Source: BS750m-G69 sp964441235
Lineage (GTDB): Bacteria > Fidelibacterota > UBA2242
Reading direction: 5' to 3'
Length of the DNA stretch: 14,527 nt
Assembly: GCA_964441235.1 (NCBI GenBank)
Contig: CAYTUQ010000070.1
Span: 1 to 14,527, forward strand
Part shown: positions 1 through 6,542 of the stretch, piece by piece
Numbering within the stretch: the first letter of the stretch is position 1
Layout: each line of letters opens with the position of its first letter
The notes under the pieces: generated by a model
What the model was told of the DNA's origin: nothing
The model's database searches: none
What the model saw: the letters and a program-made list of their open reading frames with translations, nothing else
Made by a program: the position numbers and the translations under genes

Positions 1-400
1 ATGCTCTGATTAGTTTGCCTCCTCCCAGGAACAAGAATAATAATGGCAAACCATAGAACTCCTGTCGTAATCGTGTTAGCGAAATAATAGCCATTTTATG
101 AAGAACATCAGCTTCACCGAAGACAAAGTTCAATCCATAGGCAAATAAATCAACATCCACGATTGCAAGTGGTCGGTCATAATCTGTTAACTGAGTCAGC
201 AAATACTTTAATATCGCAGTGGAGTTGTATTGATTCCGGTGAGAATTATATGCAACTTTTGGTACAGGTAGAGGATTTGATATTTGAACATTTGCAGAGA
301 AAATTTCCTCAAGATGAAGCCCCAATTTTTCAAAAAACTGCTGGTCAATCTGCCCGAGAGGAACCAGAGAGATAGTTTCAATTCTGTCTTTAGTTTCCAT
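1..400 (-). CDS. amzA: Archaemetzincin-family zinc metalloprotease, N-terminal part (runs off left edge)
   Basis: Reading the minus strand from the ATG at 400 gives an open frame of 133 codons to the window edge. Seen: METKDRIETISLVPLGQ at the N-terminus, HRNQYNS at residues 54-60, VDVDLFAYGLNFVFGEA at 81-97 and RLRQEFYGLP at 110-119. These match the archaemetzincin pattern (an aspartate-rich strand, then NFVFGEA, then RLR-x-EFYG) that normally precedes the zinc motif HExxHxxGxxHC. That catalytic motif would lie just beyond position 1, so activity cannot be judged. The last residues (LFLGGGKLIRA) fit the family less well, so a frameshift near the edge is possible. A Shine-Dalgarno-like AAAAGGT lies just upstream of the ATG at 400. 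Archaemetzincins are zinc-dependent peptidases of unclear cellular role. The gene is divergent from the plus-strand conflict locus and probably unrelated to it. Confidence 0.8.
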   Translation of the reverse strand, partial: METKDRIETISLVPLGQIDQQFFEKLGLHLEEIFSANVQISNPLPVPKVAYNSHRNQYNSTAILKYLLTQLTDYDRPLAIVDVDLFAYGLNFVFGEADVLHKMAIISLTRLRQEFYGLPLLFLFLGGGKLIRA

Positions 401-520
401 AACATTACCTTTTATAAATTTAATAATTCAGAGCTAAAATTATGATAAAATCGAGCTGCGCAAAACGTGGGGTTATGTAGCAAGAATTATTAACCACAAA
501 GATAATATGCTAAAAGTCAA

Positions 521-547
521 GTGAGTAAGTGGGAAAGTGAGTAAGTG
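521..547. repeat. 11-bp direct repeat, period 16
   Basis: GTGAGTAAGTG occurs at 521-531 and again at 537-547, separated by GGAAA. Short tandem repeats of this kind are common in noncoding DNA of such genomes; no function is evident. Confidence 0.7.
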
Positions 548-585
548 AGCATGAGGGAGAATGGATAACATCTAAAATCTAAAAT

Positions 586-617
586 CCCTGCCTGCACTGT
601 CGTTTCGGTAGGCAGGG
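586..617. repeat. REP-like hairpin (CCCTGCCT/AGGCAGGG)
   Basis: CCCTGCCT at 586-593 is the exact reverse complement of AGGCAGGG at 610-617, with a 16-base loop containing CGTTTCGG. A diverged relative with the same CCTGCAC and CGTTTCGG blocks is at about 11972-12010. Two copies in one window suggest a dispersed intergenic palindrome family (REP-like). It could also end transcription, but no T-run follows. Confidence 0.65.
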
Positions 618-675
618 TTAATCCTTGTTCTTAAATTAGAAATAATAAGATACAGAATTTAAAAATCTCTTTCTT

Positions 676-855
676 ATGAATAAGAACACTTTTAATATAC
701 AGGACACAAAGAATGTTGATTACCAAATAATCCTTTTTATATTATCCGAAGTAATGATATGTGGATTAAAAACAGTTACATTTATAAATGTAGAATATTA
801 CAATCAGTTTAGTTATATTTTACCAAATACCGTGATTTCAAATGATGAGAAGTAA
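676..855 (+). CDS. Small hypothetical ORF, 59 codons, unrecognised
   Basis: ATG at 676 opens a 59-residue frame beginning MNKNTFNIQDTKNVDYQIIL and ending at TAA 853-855. No Shine-Dalgarno site precedes it; instead the start lies in the perfect inverted repeat TTCTTATGAATAAGAA (671-686). No domain recognised. It overlaps the next broken ORF by 14 bases in another frame, so it may be a remnant rather than a gene. Low confidence that it is expressed. Confidence 0.2.
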   Translation: MNKNTFNIQDTKNVDYQIILFILSEVMICGLKTVTFINVEYYNQFSYILPNTVISNDEK

Positions 856-1017
856 ACAATTAAAACAACATGAAATTCTTTTGAAATCAAATGGATTTTC
901 ACCTAAATAGGAAATAAACGCAATGAGTATATTGACCCAAATTGGAATGATAAACGAAATATTGCGTTTATACTTATGTTATCTGCTCATTGCGGGCAAA
1001 AAATGAGTAAAATATAG
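842..1017 (+). pseudogene. Possible broken small gene (two frames)
   Basis: The frame from ATG 842/845 reads MMRSKQLKQHEILLKSNGF and stops at TAG 908-910. A different frame then continues with protein-like sequence, RNEYIDPNWNDKRNIAF, to TAG 1015-1017. A single frame change near 905-915 would join them into one protein of about 57 residues. The family is not recognised. It lies directly upstream of the conflict locus and could be a decayed extra component, but this is inference from sequence texture only. Confidence 0.2.
916..994 (+). promoter_or_regulatory. Mutually exclusive inverted repeats upstream of the conflict locus
   Basis: AAACGCAAT (916-924) is the exact reverse complement of ATTGCGTTT (961-969). 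The overlapping CGCAATGAG (919-927) is the exact reverse complement of CTCATTGCG (986-994). In RNA the first strand could pair with only one of the two, an arrangement seen in attenuators and switches. There is no T-tract after either stem, so a terminator function is not supported. It overlaps the possible broken ORF, so chance cannot be excluded. Confidence 0.3.
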
Positions 1018-1083
1018 GAAAAAGAGTCATGCACTTTTTTATTAATGACTACTTAACCCAATTATATGGAGAGGCAAATAATT

Positions 1084-2262
1084 ATGGAGATAGATAATTT
1101 GGATAATTTGATCGATCAATGGGAAAACGAATATAATAAAGATAAACATAATAATGCCAATAGTGTAATAAATATTCCACACGAAAGCTCAAACCCTTGG
1201 GAATTGAGTCCTTATCATCTATTTGATTATATTACAACACTTTCAAGATATAAGTTCTCAACATATATGCAATTTGATCCTCCAGTGCGATTTCAAATAA
1301 TTCTTGAAAATTGGATTAACAATTTCTTATCAGATAAAGATAAATTTACTGCTTTTAAATTATCTTCTCGTATATTATTTATAACACAACATGAATTAGA
1401 ATACCTTCAAAGGTATGTTTATAGAAAATTTATCTCCCAGTATGGATGGCAAATAAATGAATCTTTAGAAGAATTCTTATTTGTTCCGTTGGAGGAAGAT
1501 GTAAAAGTAGCAGAATTTTTTAGGTTAAATCAGATTTCAGGTCGAGAAGATAAAGTAGGAGGTTCAAAAAGTTACTTAAATTGCATTGATGAATTTATAC
1601 AACCAATAAAAGAGATCGAAAAAATTGACAATGGAATTAAACAAATAAAATCATGTGAGCATTTAAATAATTTAGATAGAGACAATATTATAGCTATTAT
1701 GGAAAAAGCAAAAATTCAATATACTGCTGAATTAGAAAAGAAAAATAAAGATTATGAACAAAGAAAGTATCTTATACTTTTGACAGATTTTAGTGGGTCC
1801 GGAGCAACAGTTAAAAATGACATTACTCGAATATTAACCCATTATTCTTTTGAATTTGTTTTTTTATTCTCGTATATAATTTGTGAAGATTCTCTTAATA
1901 AATTATTAATAACTAGTGAACAAAATGCAAATAAAATAAATATAATTTATGGTCTTCTCTTAACTTCTAAAGCAAAATGTTTTGCAGAAGATAGTATAAT
2001 ACTTTTTGATCCTGATAAAAGTGAAATTAGAAAATTATGTGATAAATATTTTTTCCAATTAAAAGAGCATCCAGATGTGAAACAATGGCAAGAAGATATT
2101 AAATATGGATTTAAAGAAAATCAACTTACTTTGGTGTTGGACCACAATTGTCCTAATAATACATTACCTATAATGTGGGCAGAAAATAGTAATTGGAAAG
2201 CACTCTTTCCGAGAGTACCAAAATATATTTTCCATTCTACAGGTGGTAAGGAGCAAAAATGA
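1084..2262 (+). CDS. PRTase-CE family phosphoribosyltransferase-like protein (conflict-system component)
   Basis: The protein has 392 residues from ATG 1084. That start is preferred because GGAGAGG sits 9 bases upstream (1068-1074); an in-frame ATG at 1066 would add six residues but has no ribosome site. The N-terminal 225 residues are helical with a lysine-rich stretch. A type I phosphoribosyltransferase-like PRPP loop, LLTDFSGSGAT, lies at about 232-242. The C-terminal block DHNCPNNTLPIMWAENSNW, followed by KALFPR, at about 353-377 matches the ending I recall for PRTase-CE, a family defined computationally within predicted prokaryotic conflict systems. Family knowledge: the fold binds phosphoribosyl-type nucleotides; the true substrate is unknown. 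The stop overlaps the next start (ATGA, 2259-2262), so the two genes are probably translated together. No lesions seen. Confidence 0.75.
   Translation: MEIDNLDNLIDQWENEYNKDKHNNANSVINIPHESSNPWELSPYHLFDYITTLSRYKFSTYMQFDPPVRFQIILENWINNFLSDKDKFTAFKLSSRILFITQHELEYLQRYVYRKFISQYGWQINESLEEFLFVPLEEDVKVAEFFRLNQISGREDKVGGSKSYLNCIDEFIQPIKEIEKIDNGIKQIKSCEHLNNLDRDNIIAIMEKAKIQYTAELEKKNKDYEQRKYLILLTDFSGSGATVKNDITRILTHYSFEFVFLFSYIICEDSLNKLLITSEQNANKINIIYGLLLTSKAKCFAEDSIILFDPDKSEIRKLCDKYFFQLKEHPDVKQWQEDIKYGFKENQLTLVLDHNCPNNTLPIMWAENSNWKALFPRVPKYIFHSTGGKEQK
2248..2253 (+). promoter_or_regulatory. Ribosome binding site deciding the ATPase start
   Basis: AAGGAG lies five bases before ATG 2259, while the next in-frame ATG (2268) would be 14 bases away. 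This favours 2259, which overlaps the stop of the upstream gene. Confidence 0.6.
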
Positions 2263-4130
2263 AAATAATGAACCCATTTTATTATACTTATATTAGTGAA
2301 CAAGTTAAAAACCCACAAGAATTTTTTCAGTTTTTCTCTCCTGAGGTCTTCCGAGAAGGAACATTTAAAATAGGTCAACCGATGAATCACTTTATTTTAG
2401 GTGCACAGGGTTTTGGCAAAACAATGTTTCTCCGGTTTTTTCACTATAAAAATCAATCATATATATTTAATAACAAACTACTTTTTGATTTTTATAAAAA
2501 TACTTTCGGGAAAAAATTACCAGAAAAATTTGCTGGGATATATTATACAGTTTCATTAGGCCCATATACACAATTCAGTGGGCGAGGTATCTCAAGTGAA
2601 GACTGGTCAAGTTTATATGGGAATTATTTAAATTTAGTAATTTTTGAGGAAATATTACGTTTATTAGTTTATTGCACCACCAACGATGGTAAAGATTGGG
2701 CAAAAGCTATGGGGATTTATGGTGCAGAAGATAAAATTATAAATGCTATTGGGGGAATATATGGATCTGGATATTTTCCAAAAGAGTTATTTGGTGATTA
2801 TAAAAAGTATAATAAGCTTTCCGATTTTCAACGAGAACTGATTGAAAAAATAAATACATATCATCAAATTGTATCAATGCAAAAAATCAAACAAGATGAT
2901 CTTCCAAATTATCAAATAGAACCAGGTAGACTGCCGATAGATTTTATTGAAGCTCTTAGGGATACAAAGGTGTTAGATAAAGATATCAGATTATTTATAT
3001 TATTTGATGAATATCAAGAACTTGGAATGTTAACTGATAATTCACTGTTACCGAGGATTATAAATACGGCTATAAAAATTACAGCAAGAACACCTAATTC
3101 ATTAATTGAGTATAAGATAGGTACAAGAAGATATGGTATTAAAGAGTTAAAAATTTTTGGTAGTGAAACTAAAATAGAAAGAGAAAGAGAATATGATATT
3201 ATAGATTTAGAAAATGTATTTTTTGAGAGAGGTGGGGTTAAAGCGTATGAAAAATTTATAGTTGATATTACAAAAAAACGACTAAAAAATTATAAATATT
3301 TGCAAACTAAAAAATTTCATGAATGGTTTTCTCATGCTTCTCAACGAAAAGACATTTCTCAGTTAGAAGATATTTTTAATAGATTAAAACAGGAAATAGA
3401 AAAAAAATATACCTTTGATAATATAAAAAAAATCTATGAAGACCTTTTTAAAAATTTTCCAGATAATTTATTTGATCAAATAGTTTCTATAATTTTATTA
3501 ATTAAAGCACTCAGAAAAAACAAAATAGAAGAAAAAGAAGAAATAAAAAAATTTATAGAGAATAATAAAACTGAAAAAGGATGGAAAAAAGAAGCAATAG
3601 ATGTCTATTCCTTTACTGTGGCTAATATCTATAATAAGAGGGGAAAACGATATTATGGCTATGAAACATTAGTAAAAATATCATACCCTATTGCACTCAA
3701 TTATCTCAGGCTTTGTAAAAAAATATTTGAGTTAGGAATGGGAAGTTTTGAAGATGGAAAGAAGCATCTTACAAAAGAGAAGCAAAACATAGGTGTTAAA
3801 ATTGTTACAGAAGACATATTTAATGAAATAGGTACAGAAAAATCTTCATCAGGCTCTAAAGTACAACAAATTTTATATAGATTAGGTGTTTTATTTAAGG
3901 AGATGCATAATTTAATACCTGCATGGTTAATTACATCTTTTCAAATCGAAACAACTGAGTATCAAAAATCATCTGCAAAAGGTCTTATAGATGAAGCAGT
4001 TGATTATTCTTTACTTAAAAAAATTGATTTAAAAGATCAAAAGAATTTGAGATTCATTTTCAATAAAATATTATGCCCATTCTTTAATCTTTCAGTATAT
4101 CCTGAAGATACATATATGAGCCCACTCTAA
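2259..4130 (+). CDS. ORC/CDC6-like P-loop ATPase, C-terminus replaced by an inserted element
   Basis: This is a 623-residue P-loop ATPase. Walker A GAQGFGKT is at residues 48-55, Walker B LFILFDEYQE at 245-254, and a sensor-like YKIGTRRYGI at 285-294. A charged, helical C-terminal half follows. The layout and its pairing with the upstream PRTase-CE gene match the ORC-CDC6-like family described beside PRTase-CE in predicted conflict systems; I infer a switch or sensor ATPase role. The last four codons and the stop come from an inserted element (4117-4295). Joining the duplicated TATA sites restores residue 619 to a further 42 residues ending RQLKLF (4299-4427), giving an ancestral protein of 661 residues. 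Loss of only a distal tail might leave activity. Confidence 0.75.
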   Translation: MKIMNPFYYTYISEQVKNPQEFFQFFSPEVFREGTFKIGQPMNHFILGAQGFGKTMFLRFFHYKNQSYIFNNKLLFDFYKNTFGKKLPEKFAGIYYTVSLGPYTQFSGRGISSEDWSSLYGNYLNLVIFEEILRLLVYCTTNDGKDWAKAMGIYGAEDKIINAIGGIYGSGYFPKELFGDYKKYNKLSDFQRELIEKINTYHQIVSMQKIKQDDLPNYQIEPGRLPIDFIEALRDTKVLDKDIRLFILFDEYQELGMLTDNSLLPRIINTAIKITARTPNSLIEYKIGTRRYGIKELKIFGSETKIEREREYDIIDLENVFFERGGVKAYEKFIVDITKKRLKNYKYLQTKKFHEWFSHASQRKDISQLEDIFNRLKQEIEKKYTFDNIKKIYEDLFKNFPDNLFDQIVSIILLIKALRKNKIEEKEEIKKFIENNKTEKGWKKEAIDVYSFTVANIYNKRGKRYYGYETLVKISYPIALNYLRLCKKIFELGMGSFEDGKKHLTKEKQNIGVKIVTEDIFNEIGTEKSSSGSKVQQILYRLGVLFKEMHNLIPAWLITSFQIETTEYQKSSAKGLIDEAVDYSLLKKIDLKDQKNLRFIFNKILCPFFNLSVYPEDTYMSPL

Positions 4131-4135
4131 AAACC
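4112..4135. repeat. Left terminal inverted repeat
   Basis: 24 bases, beginning ATATATGAGCCCACT, pair with 4277-4300 in reverse complement with one mismatch (C versus A at the sixteenth base). The outermost ATATA is shared with the target site, so the exact element boundary is uncertain by a few bases. Confidence 0.8.
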
Positions 4136-4295
4136 CCTGAAGGGGTTAAAATTAGGTTCTTTTTACATTTTAACCACAGTTAAAACTGTGGGCTAATCCT
4201 ATGAGACATAGTGAGTTAGCCCACAACTGCAGTTGTGGGTAGCAGAACTCAATAAGCCCATTTTAACCATTTTAATGGTTTTTATAGTGGGCTCA
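4117..4295. mobile_element. MITE-like hairpin element inserted in the ATPase gene
   Basis: The 179-bp element starts TGAGCCCACTCTAAAAACC and ends with its reverse complement (one mismatch). It is flanked by TATA on each side (4113-4116 and 4296-4299), a likely 4-bp (or TA) target duplication. Inside are four hairpins: AACCCCTGAAGGGGTT (4132-4147), CCACAGTTAAAACTGTGG (4174-4191), CCACAACTGCAGTTGTGG (4221-4238) and AACCATTTTAATGGTT (4265-4280). GGGCTAA (4190-4196) also pairs with TTAGCCC (4216-4222). It carries no meaningful gene, so it would depend on a transposase elsewhere. The reading frame on both sides is the same, and element plus TATA is 183 bases, a multiple of three. This supports a clean insertion into a coding region. 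Confidence 0.8.
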
Positions 4296-4300
4296 TATAT
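4277..4300. repeat. Right terminal inverted repeat
   Basis: This is the reverse complement of 4112-4135 with one mismatch, ending AGTGGGCTCATATAT. The ATPase reading frame resumes immediately after it. Confidence 0.8.
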
Positions 4301-4427
4301 AAATCTTAATAATAATGACCTTAATAAAATAATTTCTAACAACGAAAATGAATGGGATAAGACTAAGAAACGACTAATAAATGAATTTTTAGGGGAAGTA
4401 GATATTAGACAATTGAAATTATTCTGA
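4296..4427 (+). pseudogene. Separated C-terminal tail of the ORC/CDC6-like ATPase
   Basis: From 4296 the frame reads YINLNNNDLNKIISNNENEW and continues to RQLKLF, stop TGA 4425-4427. The frame is the same as in the ATPase upstream (positions divisible by three), and one TATA copy joins both parts into a smooth sequence, PEDTY then INLNNN. A start at 4233 would fuse element-encoded residues to this tail, but that start lies inside the inserted element and has no ribosome site. I regard it as a relic of the ATPase gene that is now untranslated or translated separately. The next gene starts 17 bases later. Confidence 0.75.
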
Positions 4428-4444
4428 GTAGACAAAGAAAAACT

Positions 4445-5410
4445 ATGACTAAATTCTTCATAAAAAGTTCTACATTTAAAGAAGTTACACCAAATATTTT
4501 AAATAAATCTGTATTTATTGGTTCTGTGAGTTTTGAAAATAGATCCATGGGAGCTATAGATTTAATAAAAACGCATTCTCAACTTAATAAATTTGAATTT
4601 TATATAATGAAAATTGAAGATGATAAAAGTTTCTATAAAGAACAATGTAATAAACTTCAAGGGGAAAATCTAGTAAAACTAACAAGTCTTTTAGATACAA
4701 GCGTAAAGTCATTTATTAACGGAACTCTTTCAAAATCTGAAGATATAGTAGAAAAGATACAAAATATTATAAAAAACCAAACAATGGATATCTTTTTTGA
4801 TATATCTACAACTCCAAAAAAAATATTTTTTCCAATCATAAAATTTCTGTGTGAAAATTGGATTCAAAAGCGTAAAGTTTTTATAGTCTATACAAAAGCG
4901 ATTAACTATCCACACTGGTTAAGTAAAGACCCAGAAGACGTATCTCATCTACCGGGTTTTGTGGGTTCTTATTCTGGTGGGAAAAAACATGTATGGATAC
5001 CTATTTTATGATTTGAGGGTGGATTAGCAAAAAAGATTTATGAAAATGGAGGTTTTGTTGATGTTTACCCTGTAATTGGATTCCCTTCAATAATGGTTGA
5101 TAGAGTTTTATATGCTAATAAAGATATCATTGATAAACTTCAAAATGGCATTAAAGATATAAACTATAGTTCTACTGATGACCCATGGGAAACTTATAAT
5201 ATAATAAATTCTATTATAAACCATAATAAACGCAAAGATACACATTTCGTTATCTCTCCTTTAGGAACTAAACCCCAATCTTTGGGTTGTTGTATATTAG
5301 CTATTGAGGAAAATTTAGATGTTGTATATGCACAACCTCAAACTTATAATCCTAACTACTCAGAAGGTATAGGGAAAGTCTATGCTTATCTATTAAACAT
5401 AAATAAGTGA
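4445..5410 (+). pseudogene. Rossmann/CARF-like protein of the conflict locus, interrupted by an in-frame TGA
   Basis: One frame runs from ATG 4445 to TGA 5408, broken only by TGA at 5009-5011 (codon 189). The pieces are 188 residues, then 27 residues without a start, then ATG 5093 onward (105 residues). Seen: a strand-helix start KSVFIGSVSFENRSMGAIDL (21-40), MDIFFDISTTPKKIFF (114-129), then after the TGA FEGGLAKKIYENGGF, YPVIGFP and a distal HFVISPLGTKPQSLGCCILA. The GTKP-x-SLG block resembles the GTK-type loop of CARF and similar Rossmann-fold nucleotide sensors, so I infer a ligand-sensing role. This is not a firm family assignment. The lost codon was perhaps GGA (Gly): PIL, G, FEGG. TGA is a normal stop elsewhere in the window. 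No good ribosome site precedes 4445. Confidence 0.6.
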
Positions 5411-5757
5411 AGATAAGACCGATAACAAACTCAGAACAAATTAAAAGAAAATATGGGATGATTAAAATTTTGGCAGGTGAAAATTCTATTGAAATGAAGA
5501 CTAAAAAAATCGATTTAAAATCTTAGAAATAGAACCCTGTATAATTACAATTAAACACTATCATCGTAAATCAGAAACAGTTTTTAATGTTATTAGTGGT
5601 TATGCTGAATTAGGAACGAATGATAATTTTTGTAAAGATTCAGCCCGGAGATGCTATAATTATTAGTGCCAATGAATTCCATAGAATAATCAATAAACAA
5701 AAGGAAAAATTTATTGTCATAGAAATAATTTACCCTCTATATGATAAGAATGATTAA
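5407..5757 (+). pseudogene. Small cupin (phosphomannose-isomerase-like), frameshifted
   Basis: GTG 5407 overlaps the previous stop (GTGA), implying coupled translation. Frame one reads KIRPITNSEQIKRKYGMIKI and meets TAG at 5524. The cupin core is in the next frame: IKHYHRKSETVFNVISGYAE, giving the HxHx3E metal motif and the following glycine. A second shift near 5631 returns to the first frame, KIQPGDAIIISANEFHRIIN, with the second-motif PGD, His and Asn, ending at TAA 5755. Adding an A to the A7 run (5503-5509) and removing a T from the T5 run (5627-5631) would restore a 116-residue protein. Metal-binding residues are all present. The substrate is unknown; cupins of this type include sugar-phosphate isomerases and epimerases. 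Both shifts sit in homopolymers, so sequencing error is a real alternative to decay. Confidence 0.65.
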
Positions 5758-6520
5758 TGCCATGAAACGATTTTGGAATAAAAAAAATACTGATATTAAA
5801 ATAAAAATATGTAATATGAAATATCTTGATGTTGCTTATGAATCTGCACAATTAGGTGCTGATGCTCTTGGATTTCATATATGGAAAAATTCTGATATTG
5901 AAAGCAAGATTTTACAATTTCAATATATAATTAGATTCCTGCCAAATGAGATTTCTTGCTGGATGCTGACAGATATTACTGAACCTCATATTCTAAGAAA
6001 AATCCTCGATAAAGTTGAATTTGATACGGTCCAATTCCAGGGAAGAATTGGAATTAGTAAATTACAACAACTAATATGTAAATTAGAACCGATAAGAAGA
6101 AAAAAAGGACTAATGATAGTTAAAACAGTTTCGATAGATTTTGAATCTGAATATGAGGATATTTTTAAAATAGCGCAAATTTATTCCAAGGATGTTGATG
6201 CTTTATTGTTGGATTCGAAGCGAAAAGGAAGTTGGGAAGGAGGAACAGGAATCGTTCATAATTGGAATTTAAGTGCTGAACTTATTAGAAATATAGATAA
6301 AGTAATAATTTTAGCAGGTGGATTAACGCCAGAAAATATTATTGAGGCTATAATAAAAGTAAAACCTTATGGAGTAGATGTTGAATCAGGCGTAGAAATG
6401 ATTGTGGGAAAATATAAGAATAAAAAGGTTAAATGCAAATGCATAATGAAAATTAAAGAATTTATTAGAAAGTGTAAAGAATGTAATTGGGATGGAAATG
6501 AGCCAGCGGAATTATTTTGA
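5741..6520 (+). CDS. TrpF-like (phosphoribosylanthranilate isomerase fold) protein
   Basis: This is a (beta/alpha)8 protein of 259 residues. Seen: KIKICN (20-25) with the TrpF catalytic Cys24 equivalent, GADALGF (39-45), LLLDS with Asp158 (the general acid in TrpF), GGTG (167-170), LAGGLTPENI (191-200) and VDVESGVE (212-219) for phosphate binding. Family knowledge: TrpF opens N-(5-phosphoribosyl)anthranilate by an Amadori rearrangement using this Cys/Asp pair. Odd: the KICG glycine is Asn, and the usual SPR segment with its arginine (here HIWKNSDIE) is missing. The substrate may therefore be another phosphoribosylamine-type compound. No trp genes are nearby. The start overlaps the cupin stop by 17 bases; ATG 5750 and 5762 are alternatives, since about 20 N-terminal residues exceed the usual TrpF start. 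An attC-like site follows. Confidence 0.7.
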   Translation: MIRMINAMKRFWNKKNTDIKIKICNMKYLDVAYESAQLGADALGFHIWKNSDIESKILQFQYIIRFLPNEISCWMLTDITEPHILRKILDKVEFDTVQFQGRIGISKLQQLICKLEPIRRKKGLMIVKTVSIDFESEYEDIFKIAQIYSKDVDALLLDSKRKGSWEGGTGIVHNWNLSAELIRNIDKVIILAGGLTPENIIEAIIKVKPYGVDVESGVEMIVGKYKNKKVKCKCIMKIKEFIRKCKECNWDGNEPAELF

Positions 6521-6542
6521 TTTAAGAATGCCCGCAACGGCA

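Larger units (their letters stand above)
401..1083. other. Gene-poor divergent intergenic region with repeats and gene debris
   Basis: No convincing intact gene lies between the archaemetzincin start (400) and the first conflict-locus gene (1084). The stretch holds an 11-bp direct repeat (521-547), a REP-like hairpin (586-617), a perfect inverted repeat TTCTTAT/ATAAGAA (671-686), a 59-codon ORF (676-855), a broken ORF (842-1017) and overlapping inverted repeats (916-994). Promoters for both divergent units must lie here, but no strong -35/-10 pair stood out by eye. Confidence 0.6.

Noticed and set aside
163..405. Two open frames (plus 163-375; minus 208-405)
   Set aside because: Both overlap the archaemetzincin reading frame (minus strand from 400), whose family motifs are clear. 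They are shadow frames.
4132..4147. AACCCC/GGGGTT hairpin as the terminator of the ATPase gene
   Set aside because: It belongs to the inserted element's hairpin set, has a short stem and no immediate T-run on the coding strand.
4233..4427. A 64-codon ORF as an independent gene
   Set aside because: Its first 22 codons lie in the inserted element and the rest is the displaced ATPase tail in the same frame, so it is not a separate gene.
4445..5410. TGA read as tryptophan (alternative genetic code)
   Set aside because: TGA ends several other genes in the window (TrpF-like, barrel protein, DUF3795), and the sequence around it fits glycine better.
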